64,000 bases of DNA from Salinibacterium sp. G-O1 (GTDB lineage Bacteria > Actinomycetota > Actinomycetes > Actinomycetales > Microbacteriaceae): the NCBI RefSeq assembly GCF_030063305.1, contig NZ_JASISV010000002.1:496001-560000 (forward strand). Direction: 5' to 3'. The notes under the pieces are model-generated. The model ran no database searches, was not told the DNA's origin, and was given only the letters and a program-made list of their open reading frames with translations. Made by a program: the position numbers and the translations under genes. Numbering within the stretch: position 1 is the first letter of the stretch; every line of letters begins with the position of its first letter. Shown here in pieces: positions 25,834-34,643 of the stretch.

Positions 25834-27797
25834 CCACCCCCATGTTGTTCGGCACGCGAGAAAGCAGTCTCAAGGCTGAGCTCGACGGGCCTCGCAGCGC
25901 CCAGTTCCGGCGTCTGCTTGAAGAGTGCGAGCGCGCGAAGGGCATGGAACTGCCGCAGGAGCATCCGCTGGCATCCATCACCTATTTTGGGCCGGGTTCG
26001 GCCAACCTGGCGCTCGCCTACCGCCTCACCGGACAGCAGGCCTACCTCGACGAGCTGCTGCGCTGGCTCGCGCCGCCGCTGTCGTTTCCGCATTGGGGCA
26101 AGGCCAACCTGCCCGACCACGACCTCGACGCCGGCTGGATCCTGCACGGGCTGTCGCTGGCCTACTCGTGGGCTGGCGATGCGCTTCCCACGGATGTTCG
26201 GCAGGCCCTCGAAGACAAGCTGCTGCTCCAGGGCCAGCGTCTGTACAAGTTCGCCGTCGAGACCGAGGGCGGGTGGTGGTCGTCGTCGTACTGGCAGAAC
26301 CACAACTGGATTTGCTACGCCGGTCTCGCCACCGCGGGTTATGCGCTGCAGGAGAAGTACCCGGAGGCGCGGCTTTGGACTGAACGCGCGAAAGACAACT
26401 TCGCGAAGGTGTTGGATGCGCTGCCCGACGACGGATCCAACAACGAGGGCGTCGTCTACTGGCGCTACGGAGTGCCGTGGATCGCGAGCTACCTCGATGT
26501 GCTTCGCGACCAGGAGGGCATCGACTGGTTCAACCGCGGAACCTACCTGAAGGAAACCTTCTGGTACCGCCTCTACCAGGCCGCCCCCGACATGGAGCGG
26601 ATCGTCGACCACGGCGATTGCCACGACCGCCGCAGCGGGCATTCCGTCGCTCTCTACTACAAGCTCGCCGCCGAATACCGCATCCCTCAGGCGCAGTGGC
26701 TGGCCGACAAGGTGTCGACGGAGTTCTACTGGCGCGAGGCCTACGAGAGCGGTGTTCGCCCCGGTGTCAGGCCCGAGGCATATCAGGAGCTGCTGTGGTT
26801 CGATCCTTCGGTCGAGCCGGCGGGCCCCGAGACCCTCGAACCGAGCCGGTACTTCGCCGACCTTGGTCTCGTGGTCGGACGCACCTCGTGGGATGACCAG
26901 GCGAGCCTCGTCTCGTTCAAGGCATCACCCGGCGGCGGACACAAGGCATGGAACCAGTCCCACCAGCAGCGCAAGGAGAACGGTTGGGTGACCCTGAACG
27001 CCGGCCACCATCATCCCGACTCTGGCACCTTCGTCTTCATCGGACATGGTTCCTACCTGGCGATCGATGAAGGCTATTCGTCGCGCAAGCTCACTGAGCA
27101 CCACAACGCGATCCTCATCGACGGCAACGGTTTCGTGAACGAAGACCGCTACCACGTGTTCGAGGAGCTGGCCGAGGAGTTCACGGCGGAGATCCTGACC
27201 ACCACGCTGCAGGGCGGCTGGACGCACGCCGTGAGCGAATCGTCGGCAATGTATGACCGTGCTCTCGGAGTTACCCGGGTTCGCCGACACCTCGTGCTGA
27301 CTCCGGGCGGCAGTCTCGTGATCGTCGACGACCTCACCGCCACGCAACCCCGAACCTGGACCTGGCTGCTGCAGATGGACAACGCTCCAACGCAGCTGGG
27401 TGCCGACCGCTGGCTCGCGGAAGCTGGACATGGCGTGATGCCCATCGCGGCCCTCGACGGCAACCCCACGAGCGAGATTGTCACCACGTTCGTGCACGCT
27501 AACCCCACCTCGTCGACGCCGACCCTGGCGATCAGCAAGGCTCAGCACACGCTCAAGCGGGTCAGCGAACCAGTCGAATCGGCGCGCTTTGTGACGGTGC
27601 TCGAGTCGCGCCGGTGGGACGACACAGCACCAGCGACGATCAGCTGCGACGCGACAGACTCGGGTGTCGTCGTGAAAATCGAGCGCGACGGCCTGGTCGA
27701 ATCCGTATCGTTGGGATATGACGGCGACGCTCCGCAACTGTCTGGGGCGGATGTCAGCGGCGACGGCTTTCAGGGGAGCACGAGCACACAGCGATGA
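25830..27797 (+). CDS. heparinase II/III family lyase, second copy
   Basis: The 655-residue protein starts with GTG overlapping the previous stop (GTGA) and lacks a signal peptide. It has the toroid region (GPGSANLALAYRLTGQQAYLDEL, WYAG-type NHNWICYAGLATAGYAL) and the C-terminal sheet domain with AGHHHPDSGTFVFIGHGSYLAIDEGY. It is only distantly similar to the neighbouring lyase, so the two probably cut different linkages or chain lengths. It resembles oligo-alginate/oligo-uronide lyases, but substrate is not determinable here. The frame open further upstream is shadow coding. Confidence 0.8.
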   Translation: MTTPMLFGTRESSLKAELDGPRSAQFRRLLEECERAKGMELPQEHPLASITYFGPGSANLALAYRLTGQQAYLDELLRWLAPPLSFPHWGKANLPDHDLDAGWILHGLSLAYSWAGDALPTDVRQALEDKLLLQGQRLYKFAVETEGGWWSSSYWQNHNWICYAGLATAGYALQEKYPEARLWTERAKDNFAKVLDALPDDGSNNEGVVYWRYGVPWIASYLDVLRDQEGIDWFNRGTYLKETFWYRLYQAAPDMERIVDHGDCHDRRSGHSVALYYKLAAEYRIPQAQWLADKVSTEFYWREAYESGVRPGVRPEAYQELLWFDPSVEPAGPETLEPSRYFADLGLVVGRTSWDDQASLVSFKASPGGGHKAWNQSHQQRKENGWVTLNAGHHHPDSGTFVFIGHGSYLAIDEGYSSRKLTEHHNAILIDGNGFVNEDRYHVFEELAEEFTAEILTTTLQGGWTHAVSESSAMYDRALGVTRVRRHLVLTPGGSLVIVDDLTATQPRTWTWLLQMDNAPTQLGADRWLAEAGHGVMPIAALDGNPTSEIVTTFVHANPTSSTPTLAISKAQHTLKRVSEPVESARFVTVLESRRWDDTAPATISCDATDSGVVVKIERDGLVESVSLGYDGDAPQLSGADVSGDGFQGSTSTQR

Positions 27798-28438
27798 GAC
27801 AGCCTAAGAGCGGCACCAGGCGGGTTCCCCGGTGGGAGCGTACGCTGCTGGGTGCGCTCACCTATCCGGGAAACATCATCCTGGGGTCGGTGGCTGTTCT
27901 GGTGCTGTCGCTCGGCGTGATCACGGCGCTGCCAGCAGCGATCGCGCTTGCCCGGGCGTTCGCCAGCTGGACGGCACAGGGCGATGACAAGGTATTCACA
28001 AACACGTTCCGCGAGTTCGCGCGGACCTGGCGGCGAACGCTGGGGCTCGGTGTCGTGGCCGTCGTGGTTTTTGGGATCATGGTCGCTGACGGGCTGTTCC
28101 TGTCATTCCAGCTCTCGCAGCCCGGCGGATCCCTCGCGCTGTTGTTCAGCGCGGCGGTGCTTCCGCTCTCCGCCCTTGCTTGCGTCTACACCGTGGCCAT
28201 CACGGCCGCCGCAACGCTCAACACCGAAGCGAATGCATCGACGTGGATTCGGGAGGCGATCGTTCTCATGCTGGGCTCACCGCGTCGCTCGCTTCTCGTG
28301 CTTCTGACCGTGGTGGTAGTAGTGGTGACGTGCGTGCTGCTACCGACGCTGGCTCCTTTTGCTGCTGTTGCGGTTCCCGTTTATGTGGGTGTGCGGTGCT
28401 GGGGCCCGCGACCGCCGGTCAACACCGAGCAGGATTAG
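27794..28438 (+). CDS. DUF624 (YesL-like) membrane protein
   Basis: The 214-residue protein has about five hydrophobic segments and the family start YPGNIILGSVAVLVLSLGVITALPAAIALARAF followed by FREFARTWRRTLGLG. DUF624/YesL proteins are regularly encoded with carbohydrate ABC importers and polysaccharide lyases in Gram-positive bacteria; their role is unknown. It overlaps the preceding lyase gene by 4 nt (ATGA) and is followed immediately by an MFS gene. Confidence 0.82.
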   Translation: MRQPKSGTRRVPRWERTLLGALTYPGNIILGSVAVLVLSLGVITALPAAIALARAFASWTAQGDDKVFTNTFREFARTWRRTLGLGVVAVVVFGIMVADGLFLSFQLSQPGGSLALLFSAAVLPLSALACVYTVAITAAATLNTEANASTWIREAIVLMLGSPRRSLLVLLTVVVVVVTCVLLPTLAPFAAVAVPVYVGVRCWGPRPPVNTEQD

Positions 28439-29641
28439 GTGGCGGCGAAACGGTCGAGCGGGTCTTTCGCGCTGAAGGTTCTCTATGGCGACACCTTCAC
28501 GATGGCGGTCGGCTTTTACATGCTGGTGCCCCTGCTCGCGTATCACTTCCTTCAAGACCTGACCCTCACAATTGCGGTTGTCGCACTGCTGACCGCCGTG
28601 CGCACCGCATCCCAGAACGGGCTCATGCCGATTGCCGGCTGGGTGGCCGACCGCATCAACTTTCGCCGCGCGATCCTCATCGGGGTGCTCATTCGCGCCC
28701 TGGGTTTCGCTCTCCTCGGCACCGCTGAATCGATACCGCTGCTCGCCGTGGCGTCAGTGCTCACCGGGCTCGGCGGCGCCCTGTTTCATCCGGCAAGCTA
28801 CGCGGCCTACGCGGCGCTGACGACGGGTACCGATCGCGTGCGGGTCTATTCAACGCGCGAGGTTGTCAGCAACGTCGGTTTTGTCGTCGGGCCCATCGTT
28901 GGCGGGTTTCTGGCGGGCGCCGATTTCGCGCTCGTCAGCCTCTCGGCGGCAGCGATGTTCGTGCTCGCGTTCATCATCAGCGCCATCGGCCTGCCACGGA
29001 CGGGTGACTTCGAGCACTCAGGCACACCCCCACGCTTGCGGGTGGCCTTTGCGGATGTGGCTTTTCTTCGCTACTGCGCACTGGTCGCGGGTACGGCCGT
29101 GTTGATCGCCCAGTTCTATCTGGTGATCCCGTTCCGGGCCGCTCAGTTCATCTCGGGCCCGTCCGAACTCGGCCTGATCTACTCGGGTGCGGCGGTGGTG
29201 ATGGTAGTCACGATGCTGCCTCTCACCGGAGCGGCCAACCGGTTCCTGCCGACGCGCGTCACGCTGGCGGGGGCCGCCGTGTGTCTGGGCGCCGGGGTTG
29301 CGCTCATGGGCCTGTCGTCATCCCTCACCACGATGCTGATCGGTGTTGCCGTCTTCATCATCGGACAGATGCTGGCCCAGCCTGTGCTCAACGCCACGGT
29401 CTCCCGGTTTGCGCCTCCCGGTGCGGTCGCGAGCTATTTCGGGGTGCAGGGTCTCGCAACCGCCATCGGCGGGGCTGCTGGCAGCACCTCAGCCGGGGTT
29501 CTCTATGCGATCGCTGATTCTGGCAACGCCGGCGCCGCGTACATTTGGCTGGCATTCCCCCTGTGGGCGCTCATCGTCGCGGCACTCTTCGTGGTCTTCG
29601 GACCACGGCAGACGTCGGGCACTCCGGAACCGAGCGACTGA
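28439..29641 (+). CDS. MFS transporter
   Basis: The 400-residue protein has 12 predicted membrane segments and the MFS loop 2-3 motif GWVADRINFRRAIL. It starts with GTG directly after the DUF624 stop and is the last gene of the plus-strand operon. It could import monomeric uronates or export a by-product; the sequence resembles generic drug/sugar MFS proteins and does not decide this. A weak hairpin at 29641-29664 separates it from the convergent GH26 gene. Confidence 0.85.
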   Translation: MAAKRSSGSFALKVLYGDTFTMAVGFYMLVPLLAYHFLQDLTLTIAVVALLTAVRTASQNGLMPIAGWVADRINFRRAILIGVLIRALGFALLGTAESIPLLAVASVLTGLGGALFHPASYAAYAALTTGTDRVRVYSTREVVSNVGFVVGPIVGGFLAGADFALVSLSAAAMFVLAFIISAIGLPRTGDFEHSGTPPRLRVAFADVAFLRYCALVAGTAVLIAQFYLVIPFRAAQFISGPSELGLIYSGAAVVMVVTMLPLTGAANRFLPTRVTLAGAAVCLGAGVALMGLSSSLTTMLIGVAVFIIGQMLAQPVLNATVSRFAPPGAVASYFGVQGLATAIGGAAGSTSAGVLYAIADSGNAGAAYIWLAFPLWALIVAALFVVFGPRQTSGTPEPSD

Positions 29642-29663
29642 ACCATCGCGACTCTTCGACGGT

Positions 29664-30857
29664 TTAGCCCAGTCCTGAGCTCGCTGAGTCGTTTCCCTCG
29701 CCCAGGTGGGCCGGGATCACCCACGCCGGCAGGTCGTCAACGAAGGCCGAAAGCACATCATCCGTTTCGCCAAGGGTCCAGTCGACGTCGTCCCCGACCT
29801 CTGGCTCGAATTTGTTCCACTCGAACCAGTTGATCATGTGCAATTGGGGGAATCGCGTCGCCGTCTCCTCCGAGAACACCTGCCGCCACCACGCTTGCTT
29901 GATGGACCGCTCCAGGTCGGGATCACCGTCGGCAACGACCAATGCGGCCGTCTCGGGAATCCCCAACGCCTTTCCGTGCTCAACGGCATAGGTCTGGTAG
30001 AAGTCAGGAGCCGACGTATCGTCGCCGCCGTAGCCGCTGTAGGTGCCGGTGAGCTGTGCCGCGAATTTTCCGGCCTCTGGAATCTCGCTTTCACCCCAGG
30101 GGTGGGCCGAGCCCCAGTGGTAGAGCGACAACCCGACCCAATCCACGACGTCGTCGCCCGGGTAATAGGGCGCATAAGCCTCGTCGAGAGTAAGCACACC
30201 GTCGCCGGACGTGTCGAGCGCGGCGTAGTCTGCCGAACCCGGAGCGGCCGCGAATGAGCCACCGGTGAAGGGATATCCCCCGGCGTAGTTCGGCGCCCAC
30301 ATCATCGACGACCCTGGGGCGAGTCGGTGCACAGCCATGGCGACCGTGCGATACGCGGCAATGTACGCGCTCGGCTGCTGCCCCCACGCGTACCAGGATC
30401 CGTTCATCTCATGCGCAAAACGCACCACAACGGGCACTCCGGATGCGTTGAACTCGGCCAACAGCGTAGCCACCTCGCCAGCAATCTCTGGGGTCACCAC
30501 CGCGAGCCCGGCATGGGGTTCCAAAGTCAGAAGCAGGGTTCCGTTGCCCGCCCGAACCTGGTCGGCCGCTCCCCGCACGTTCACGAGGTCAGTCTCGCTC
30601 ATCGGCAGGTGCGTGAAGGAGACTGCGACCGCGGGCTCGAGCCCCAATCGATCACTGAACTCCTGAAGCGACTCGACACCCCAGTCGAGGTTGACTCCGA
30701 ACAGGGCCCCGCTTTCGGGAATGATGTCAGCGGCCGGCAGGATTGCGCGAGCAACTTCCCCGGTGCTGTCCGGCGAGGCCAGACCAATCGCGCTGCATGC
30801 CGTGAGCGGCAGCACCAAAGCTACTGCGACTGCTACAGCCAATGCGCGAGACCCCAT
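29664..30857 (-). CDS. GH26-like glycoside hydrolase lipoprotein
   Basis: The 397-residue protein has a signal peptide with lipobox LTAC (Cys21). RFAHEMNGSWYAWG with Glu150 matches the acid/base motif of family 26 (beta-mannanase type) enzymes, and INWFEWNKFEPE contains a plausible Glu nucleophile. Residues 215-226 (DTSGDGVLTLDE) look like an EF-hand calcium loop inserted before YYPGDDVVDWVGLSLYHW. It should act at the cell surface. It is convergent with the uronate operon; shared control is not shown. Start at 30857 places the signal peptide correctly. Confidence 0.82.
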   Translation of the reverse strand: MGSRALAVAVAVALVLPLTACSAIGLASPDSTGEVARAILPAADIIPESGALFGVNLDWGVESLQEFSDRLGLEPAVAVSFTHLPMSETDLVNVRGAADQVRAGNGTLLLTLEPHAGLAVVTPEIAGEVATLLAEFNASGVPVVVRFAHEMNGSWYAWGQQPSAYIAAYRTVAMAVHRLAPGSSMMWAPNYAGGYPFTGGSFAAAPGSADYAALDTSGDGVLTLDEAYAPYYPGDDVVDWVGLSLYHWGSAHPWGESEIPEAGKFAAQLTGTYSGYGGDDTSAPDFYQTYAVEHGKALGIPETAALVVADGDPDLERSIKQAWWRQVFSEETATRFPQLHMINWFEWNKFEPEVGDDVDWTLGETDDVLSAFVDDLPAWVIPAHLGEGNDSASSGLG

Positions 30858-31057
30858 ATGTTCCAAAATACCTGAGTAGAACTCGCCCTGGGAGCAAGGG
30901 GCTACCCCAAAGCGAGGGCCTGCGCGGCCCGGAAGTTGCCGTCGCAGCCCACGCATTATTGGGTCTTGTGGCAACGCTCCAGGAGGTGTATTACGTATCT
31001 GAGGGCCGCGCCATCCATCGGCTCTGAGCCCTCTTTGAACTGTTGTGAGGTGTTCAT

Positions 31058-31147
31058 ATGGACGGCATTAGTCTCACGAGTCCCTTCGGACTGAACTGCA
31101 GCACGGGCGGCAACCTCGAGGCCCACCCGCCCATCCTCCGAATCTAG
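31058..31147 (+). CDS. possible 29-aa small ORF
   Basis: The 298-nt gap between the GH26 and lysin-like genes contains an ATG at 31058 with GAGG at reasonable spacing, giving a 29-residue frame (MDGISLTSPFGLNCSTGG...). It ends 8 nt before the lysin-like gene and could be a leader peptide or the remnant of a longer gene. Nothing else in the gap is recognisable. Confidence 0.25.
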   Translation: MDGISLTSPFGLNCSTGGNLEAHPPILRI

Positions 31148-31155
31148 GGGGGCTG

Positions 31156-32028
31156 ATGAGATCCGGCGCAGAAGCGCTCAGGGTGGCGATGAGTCGTCCC
31201 CATATCCCGTTCTCGTTTGTGGGAACTGATGATCAACAGCGCGAGGTCGGCGATCTGATGTGTATGAGGGCTGTGCTCGCCAACTTTGATCTCATCCCCA
31301 TTGATCACTTTGGGACAGCGAATGACGGGTTTCTCATCTCACAGGGGAAGCACGCCGACAGGAACCCGCCGCGGGGTGCCGTTGTGTGGTTTCCGAACCC
31401 CCTGAAAGGGTCGAGCGGTCATGTGGCAATCGCTACTGGCAAACGCGGCGAAGACGAGGTGTGGACGACGCCGGTGTGGTTGCAGGAGTCTGATCGGCAC
31501 TCGACGTCACACCTCACGACCATTGCAAAGATGGAAGTCCTCTGCGGCAACGCGTATGCCGGGTGGACTGACCACATCGGCGACAACGAGATCGACTTCG
31601 TTGCGCCGGCCGGAGGCGCTTTCGCACTTTTCCTCGAACCACCCCCTATCCCAGAATTGGATGATGACATGATCGGCGCGATTGAGCAGCGCGGAACGGC
31701 GGATGACCCCACGAACCTGATGATCGCAGTATTTGGTGGCGGAATTGGGTGGGTCGAGATCTCGCCCGCAGACCGCGAGCCGTACAACCGTCTGAGGGCA
31801 GTGCTGAATACCATCGCGGATCAGGCTGGCGCTGCTGAGGTGCTGCCCAAGATTCCGATGGGCGTTGACCTGAATGGATGGAACACGACCAAGAGCTTCT
31901 TCTTTCACCCGGTACCTCCGAGTGCTGTCGACGCCACGGAGGTGAGGAAAGCCCTCGAGCTTGACTTCGCGGCCATGATCGAAAAACTCGCCGAGTTCGC
32001 GGCAATGAACCCTCGGGTGAAAAGCTAA
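31156..32028 (+). CDS. phage-lysin-like cell-wall hydrolase (CHAP/NlpC-type), tentative
   Basis: The 290-residue protein has no signal peptide. Residues 70-105 (DRNPPRGAVVWFPNP, SSGHVAIATGKRGEDEVWTT) match the Trp-rich, Gly-His-Val-Ala segment shared by CHAP/NlpC-type peptidoglycan hydrolases of actinophages, and Cys36 in DLMCMRAV is a candidate nucleophile with the GHVAIA His. The C-terminal half is not recognised. It lies between two chromosomal genes and is followed 10 nt later by a decayed tRNA fragment, so it may be what is left of a prophage. Confidence 0.5.
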   Translation: MRSGAEALRVAMSRPHIPFSFVGTDDQQREVGDLMCMRAVLANFDLIPIDHFGTANDGFLISQGKHADRNPPRGAVVWFPNPLKGSSGHVAIATGKRGEDEVWTTPVWLQESDRHSTSHLTTIAKMEVLCGNAYAGWTDHIGDNEIDFVAPAGGAFALFLEPPPIPELDDDMIGAIEQRGTADDPTNLMIAVFGGGIGWVEISPADREPYNRLRAVLNTIADQAGAAEVLPKIPMGVDLNGWNTTKSFFFHPVPPSAVDATEVRKALELDFAAMIEKLAEFAAMNPRVKS

Positions 32029-32037
32029 AGGTGGATC

Positions 32038-32058
32038 TCGTAGGGCGGACGGGACGTG
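32038..32058. repeat. decayed tRNA 3'-end fragment, possible old attachment site
   Basis: This 21-nt stretch matches 19 of 21 bases of the sequence at 47373-47393, which covers the 3' end of the CAT-anticodon tRNA gene and its flank. It lies right after the lysin-like gene. A chance match of this length with the same flank (TCG) is unlikely but possible. Confidence 0.4.
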
Positions 32059-32157
32059 CGCGGCCGGTTTCGAATTTCGCGCAACGTCACGAAGCGACAG
32101 GAGGCCGTACCGTCAAAGCCAACGCAGCTAACCCAACGCCTCCGACAATTCGCTGGC

Positions 32158-33045
32158 CTAGCGGAGGTCAGCGTCCAGAAGCACGTCGCGGATGAGGTCG
32201 TTCCCCTCCTGCGAGGGGTGCGTGTAGTCGTCCGCTAGCAGACTGCCGGCGGCAGTCGTCCCCTCCGGTCCATTGAACGGCTCCAGCAGATCAACGCACT
32301 GGGCGTCGACCACAGCAACCACTTTGCAGACTTCGGCGCGCCATGCGATCAGGCCGCTGGCGATGGTGGAATTCACGCTCGCTCGGACATCCGGTTGTTC
32401 CGCTTCGAGGACCGACCACCCCGACCAGGCGTTGTATGCGGTGAGAACCAAAATCGAGGCTTCCGGCGCTTTTTCGCGGACGTGGTCCAGCACGCCCGCC
32501 AACTCCGCGCCAGTCGATGCCGTCTGAGTTGTAATGCACTCAGTGGATGTCGCGATCACGGCGGCCAAGACCTCCGCGTCCGTGACGAGTTGTTCCGCAC
32601 GACAGGCTTCGCCCTCATCGGCATATGGCGGTTGGTCGTTGAAGCCCGCAGAGACGATGACGACCACGGCGTCGCCAAGCGCCGCGTCAAGGGAGCCTGA
32701 TTGCAGCTCTCTAAGGATGTCGGCGGTCTGAGCGCCATCATGACGTGAACGATTGACGACCAGGTACGGCTCGTCGTTCGACTGCGCGAGTTCATCGGCG
32801 TAGGTATCGACGAAACCTGCGCAACCGGGACAGTCCCCCTCGGCGTTGAACGGAATTGAGTCGCCGATGGCAAGCACCGTGCGCTGCGAACTGGTCGCGC
32901 TCGGGGTCGCCGACTCCGCTGTGGGCGCGCTCGGAGCGGCACACCCCGCAAGGATGACAGCGAGCACCACGCCGATCATTCCTGCACGAGAGGGCCGTGC
33001 TCCCAACTCGTTGCGGGATCCGACAGCTCTCGTGGTCTGGTGCAT
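32158..33045 (-). CDS. SGNH/GDSL hydrolase lipoprotein
   Basis: The 295-residue protein has a signal peptide with lipobox LAGC (Cys35), a low-complexity Thr/Ser/Pro linker, then VLAIGDSIPFN with catalytic Ser63, VVIVSAGFNDQPP with the block III Asn, and DDYTHPSQEG near the C-terminus carrying the Asp-x-x-His pair. It is a surface-anchored esterase or acetylhydrolase of unknown substrate. It diverges from the MocR regulator across a short region rich in TTGGTC motifs, which suggests control by that regulator. Confidence 0.85.
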   Translation of the reverse strand: MHQTTRAVGSRNELGARPSRAGMIGVVLAVILAGCAAPSAPTAESATPSATSSQRTVLAIGDSIPFNAEGDCPGCAGFVDTYADELAQSNDEPYLVVNRSRHDGAQTADILRELQSGSLDAALGDAVVVIVSAGFNDQPPYADEGEACRAEQLVTDAEVLAAVIATSTECITTQTASTGAELAGVLDHVREKAPEASILVLTAYNAWSGWSVLEAEQPDVRASVNSTIASGLIAWRAEVCKVVAVVDAQCVDLLEPFNGPEGTTAAGSLLADDYTHPSQEGNDLIRDVLLDADLR

Positions 33046-33141
33046 TTGGTCCCCCGCTCGTGGGTGCAACTCATTGATAGAGGTTCATATGACCACAAAT
33101 TTGGTCTTCCGAACAGAGACCAATCCGCGTTAACTGGTCGC
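33046..33141. promoter_or_regulatory. shared promoter region with repeated TTGGTC/GACCAA motifs
   Basis: The 96-bp divergent region contains GACCACAAATTTGGTC at 33091-33106, an inverted pair with one extra base change, plus TTGGTC at 33046-33051, GACCAA at 33118-33123 and CTGGTC at 33134-33139. Clusters of repeated and inverted half-sites are typical of MocR-type GntR regulators. Confidence 0.55.
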
Positions 33142-34566
33142 ATGGCGTCACCGTCAATTCCCCTGAATCACCTCACCGAACAGCTCGGGGAATGGCGCGC
33201 TGAAGCGAGCAGCGACTACGCGGCACTTGCGGAGCGAATTCGCCTCCTGACGATCGACGGACGCATTAAGGCCGGCATGCGCCTGCCGTCGGAGCGTCGA
33301 ATGGCCGAGCACTTTGGCGTGAGCCGAACCACGGTGAACTCCGCGCTCGGAGAACTGCGAAAAACGGGATATGCGCGCAGCAGGCAAGGGTCCGGAACGG
33401 TGATAACGATTCCTGGGATGACCGGAGACATCCCGATACCCCACGCGGGCGATCTTCTGGATCTCAGCCGTGCCACCTCGGCTGCAGCGCCGGGACTATA
33501 CGCTGCTGCAGAGCGGGCGCTCCAGCGGTTATCCGCGAGGCTGGGCACGGACGGTTACGAACTCGCTGGCCTGCCATCGCTGCGTGAGGCGATCGCGGAT
33601 AAGTACACTACGGCGGGTCAGCCCACTTCGCCCGACCAGATCCTCATTACCAATGGAGCAGCCGGCGCGATTTCTTTGATCGCCCGCACGCTCGTGAGCG
33701 TCGGAGACCGGGTGCTCGTCGAAACACCTGGCTACCCGCACTCGAATGAAGCGTTTCGCGCCGTCAGCGCCCGACTTGTGCCCACCATTGTCGACGGGGA
33801 CGACGGATGGGATCTGACCCACTTCACCCAAACGGTCGCCCTGTCATCGCCCAGAGTCGCGTACCTCATGCCCGACTTCCACAACCCGACAAGTCGCAGC
33901 ATGTCGATCGCGACGCGAGAGAAGGTCGTGCACACCGCCCGGAGGCACGGGATGCTCATTGTCGCGGACGAGACAACAGCCGACCTCTCCCTTAACGGTG
34001 ACACCCACATCGCCCCACTTGGAGCGTCTGACGAATGGGGCGAGACGGTGATCAGCGTCGGGTCTGCGAGCAAGACCATCTGGGGAGGTCTGCGCGTGGG
34101 ATGGATCCGCGCCGCCGAGCAACACATCAACCGCCTCCATGCCGCACGATTCTCCTACGACCTTGGAGTCAGTGTCCTTGATCAGCTAACGGTCTCCGAA
34201 ATGATCGAAAACCTCCCGGAGGTGCTTGCCTACCGTCGCGGCATTCACCGCCAATCCGCGGACGCGCTTCGTGCCGCCTTACAAGAGCATCTGCCCGAAG
34301 CCCGATTACACTCCGTCGCCGGTGGCGTCGCCGCGTGGATCGACCTCAACACACCCATCAGCTCTGCGCTCACGGTTGCCGCGCGCTCCAGGGGCCTGCT
34401 GATCGGCGCCGGACCCTGGTTCGGACTCAACGGCGAGTTCGAACTGAAACTTCGCATCCCCATAACTGCGCCTCCTCCCGACATCACGCGCGCCATCGCG
34501 ATCCTCGCCGAAGCTCGACGCGATCTGCCACAACCTGTCGGCCGCTCAGCTCGCCACGCTTCTTGA
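33142..34566 (+). CDS. MocR-family (GntR-HTH plus class I aminotransferase) regulator
   Basis: The 474-residue protein has an N-terminal GntR winged helix (LRLPSERRMAEHFGVSRTTVNSALGEL region) and a large PLP-dependent aminotransferase-like domain with ITNGAAGAISLIARTL, YLMPDFHNPTSRSM and the PLP Lys in GSASKTIWGGLRVGW. MocR regulators use PLP or amino-compound sensing to control a nearby gene; the divergent SGNH lipoprotein is the obvious target here. The ATG at 33142 is chosen over upstream extensions because it begins right before the conserved region. Confidence 0.92.
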   Translation: MASPSIPLNHLTEQLGEWRAEASSDYAALAERIRLLTIDGRIKAGMRLPSERRMAEHFGVSRTTVNSALGELRKTGYARSRQGSGTVITIPGMTGDIPIPHAGDLLDLSRATSAAAPGLYAAAERALQRLSARLGTDGYELAGLPSLREAIADKYTTAGQPTSPDQILITNGAAGAISLIARTLVSVGDRVLVETPGYPHSNEAFRAVSARLVPTIVDGDDGWDLTHFTQTVALSSPRVAYLMPDFHNPTSRSMSIATREKVVHTARRHGMLIVADETTADLSLNGDTHIAPLGASDEWGETVISVGSASKTIWGGLRVGWIRAAEQHINRLHAARFSYDLGVSVLDQLTVSEMIENLPEVLAYRRGIHRQSADALRAALQEHLPEARLHSVAGGVAAWIDLNTPISSALTVAARSRGLLIGAGPWFGLNGEFELKLRIPITAPPPDITRAIAILAEARRDLPQPVGRSARHAS

Positions 34567-34600
34567 GCGGGTCGACATCGACGGCGCCTGCAATGAGTAT

Positions 34601-34643
34601 GTAGGGCGGATGGGACTTGAACCCATGACCGACGGATTATGAG
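34601..34643. repeat. left attachment site (attL)
   Basis: Exact copy of the 3' 42 nt of the tRNA at 47376-47449 plus one flanking base. It stops within the anticodon region (ATTATGAG) and then diverges, so it cannot encode a tRNA. It lies 34 nt after the MocR stop codon. Confidence 0.92.

Noticed and set aside
30855-31060. CATATGTTC and GTTCATATG near 30855 and 31052 as LexA boxes
   Set aside because: Each has only one half-site; the GAAC-N4-GTTC pairing is missing.
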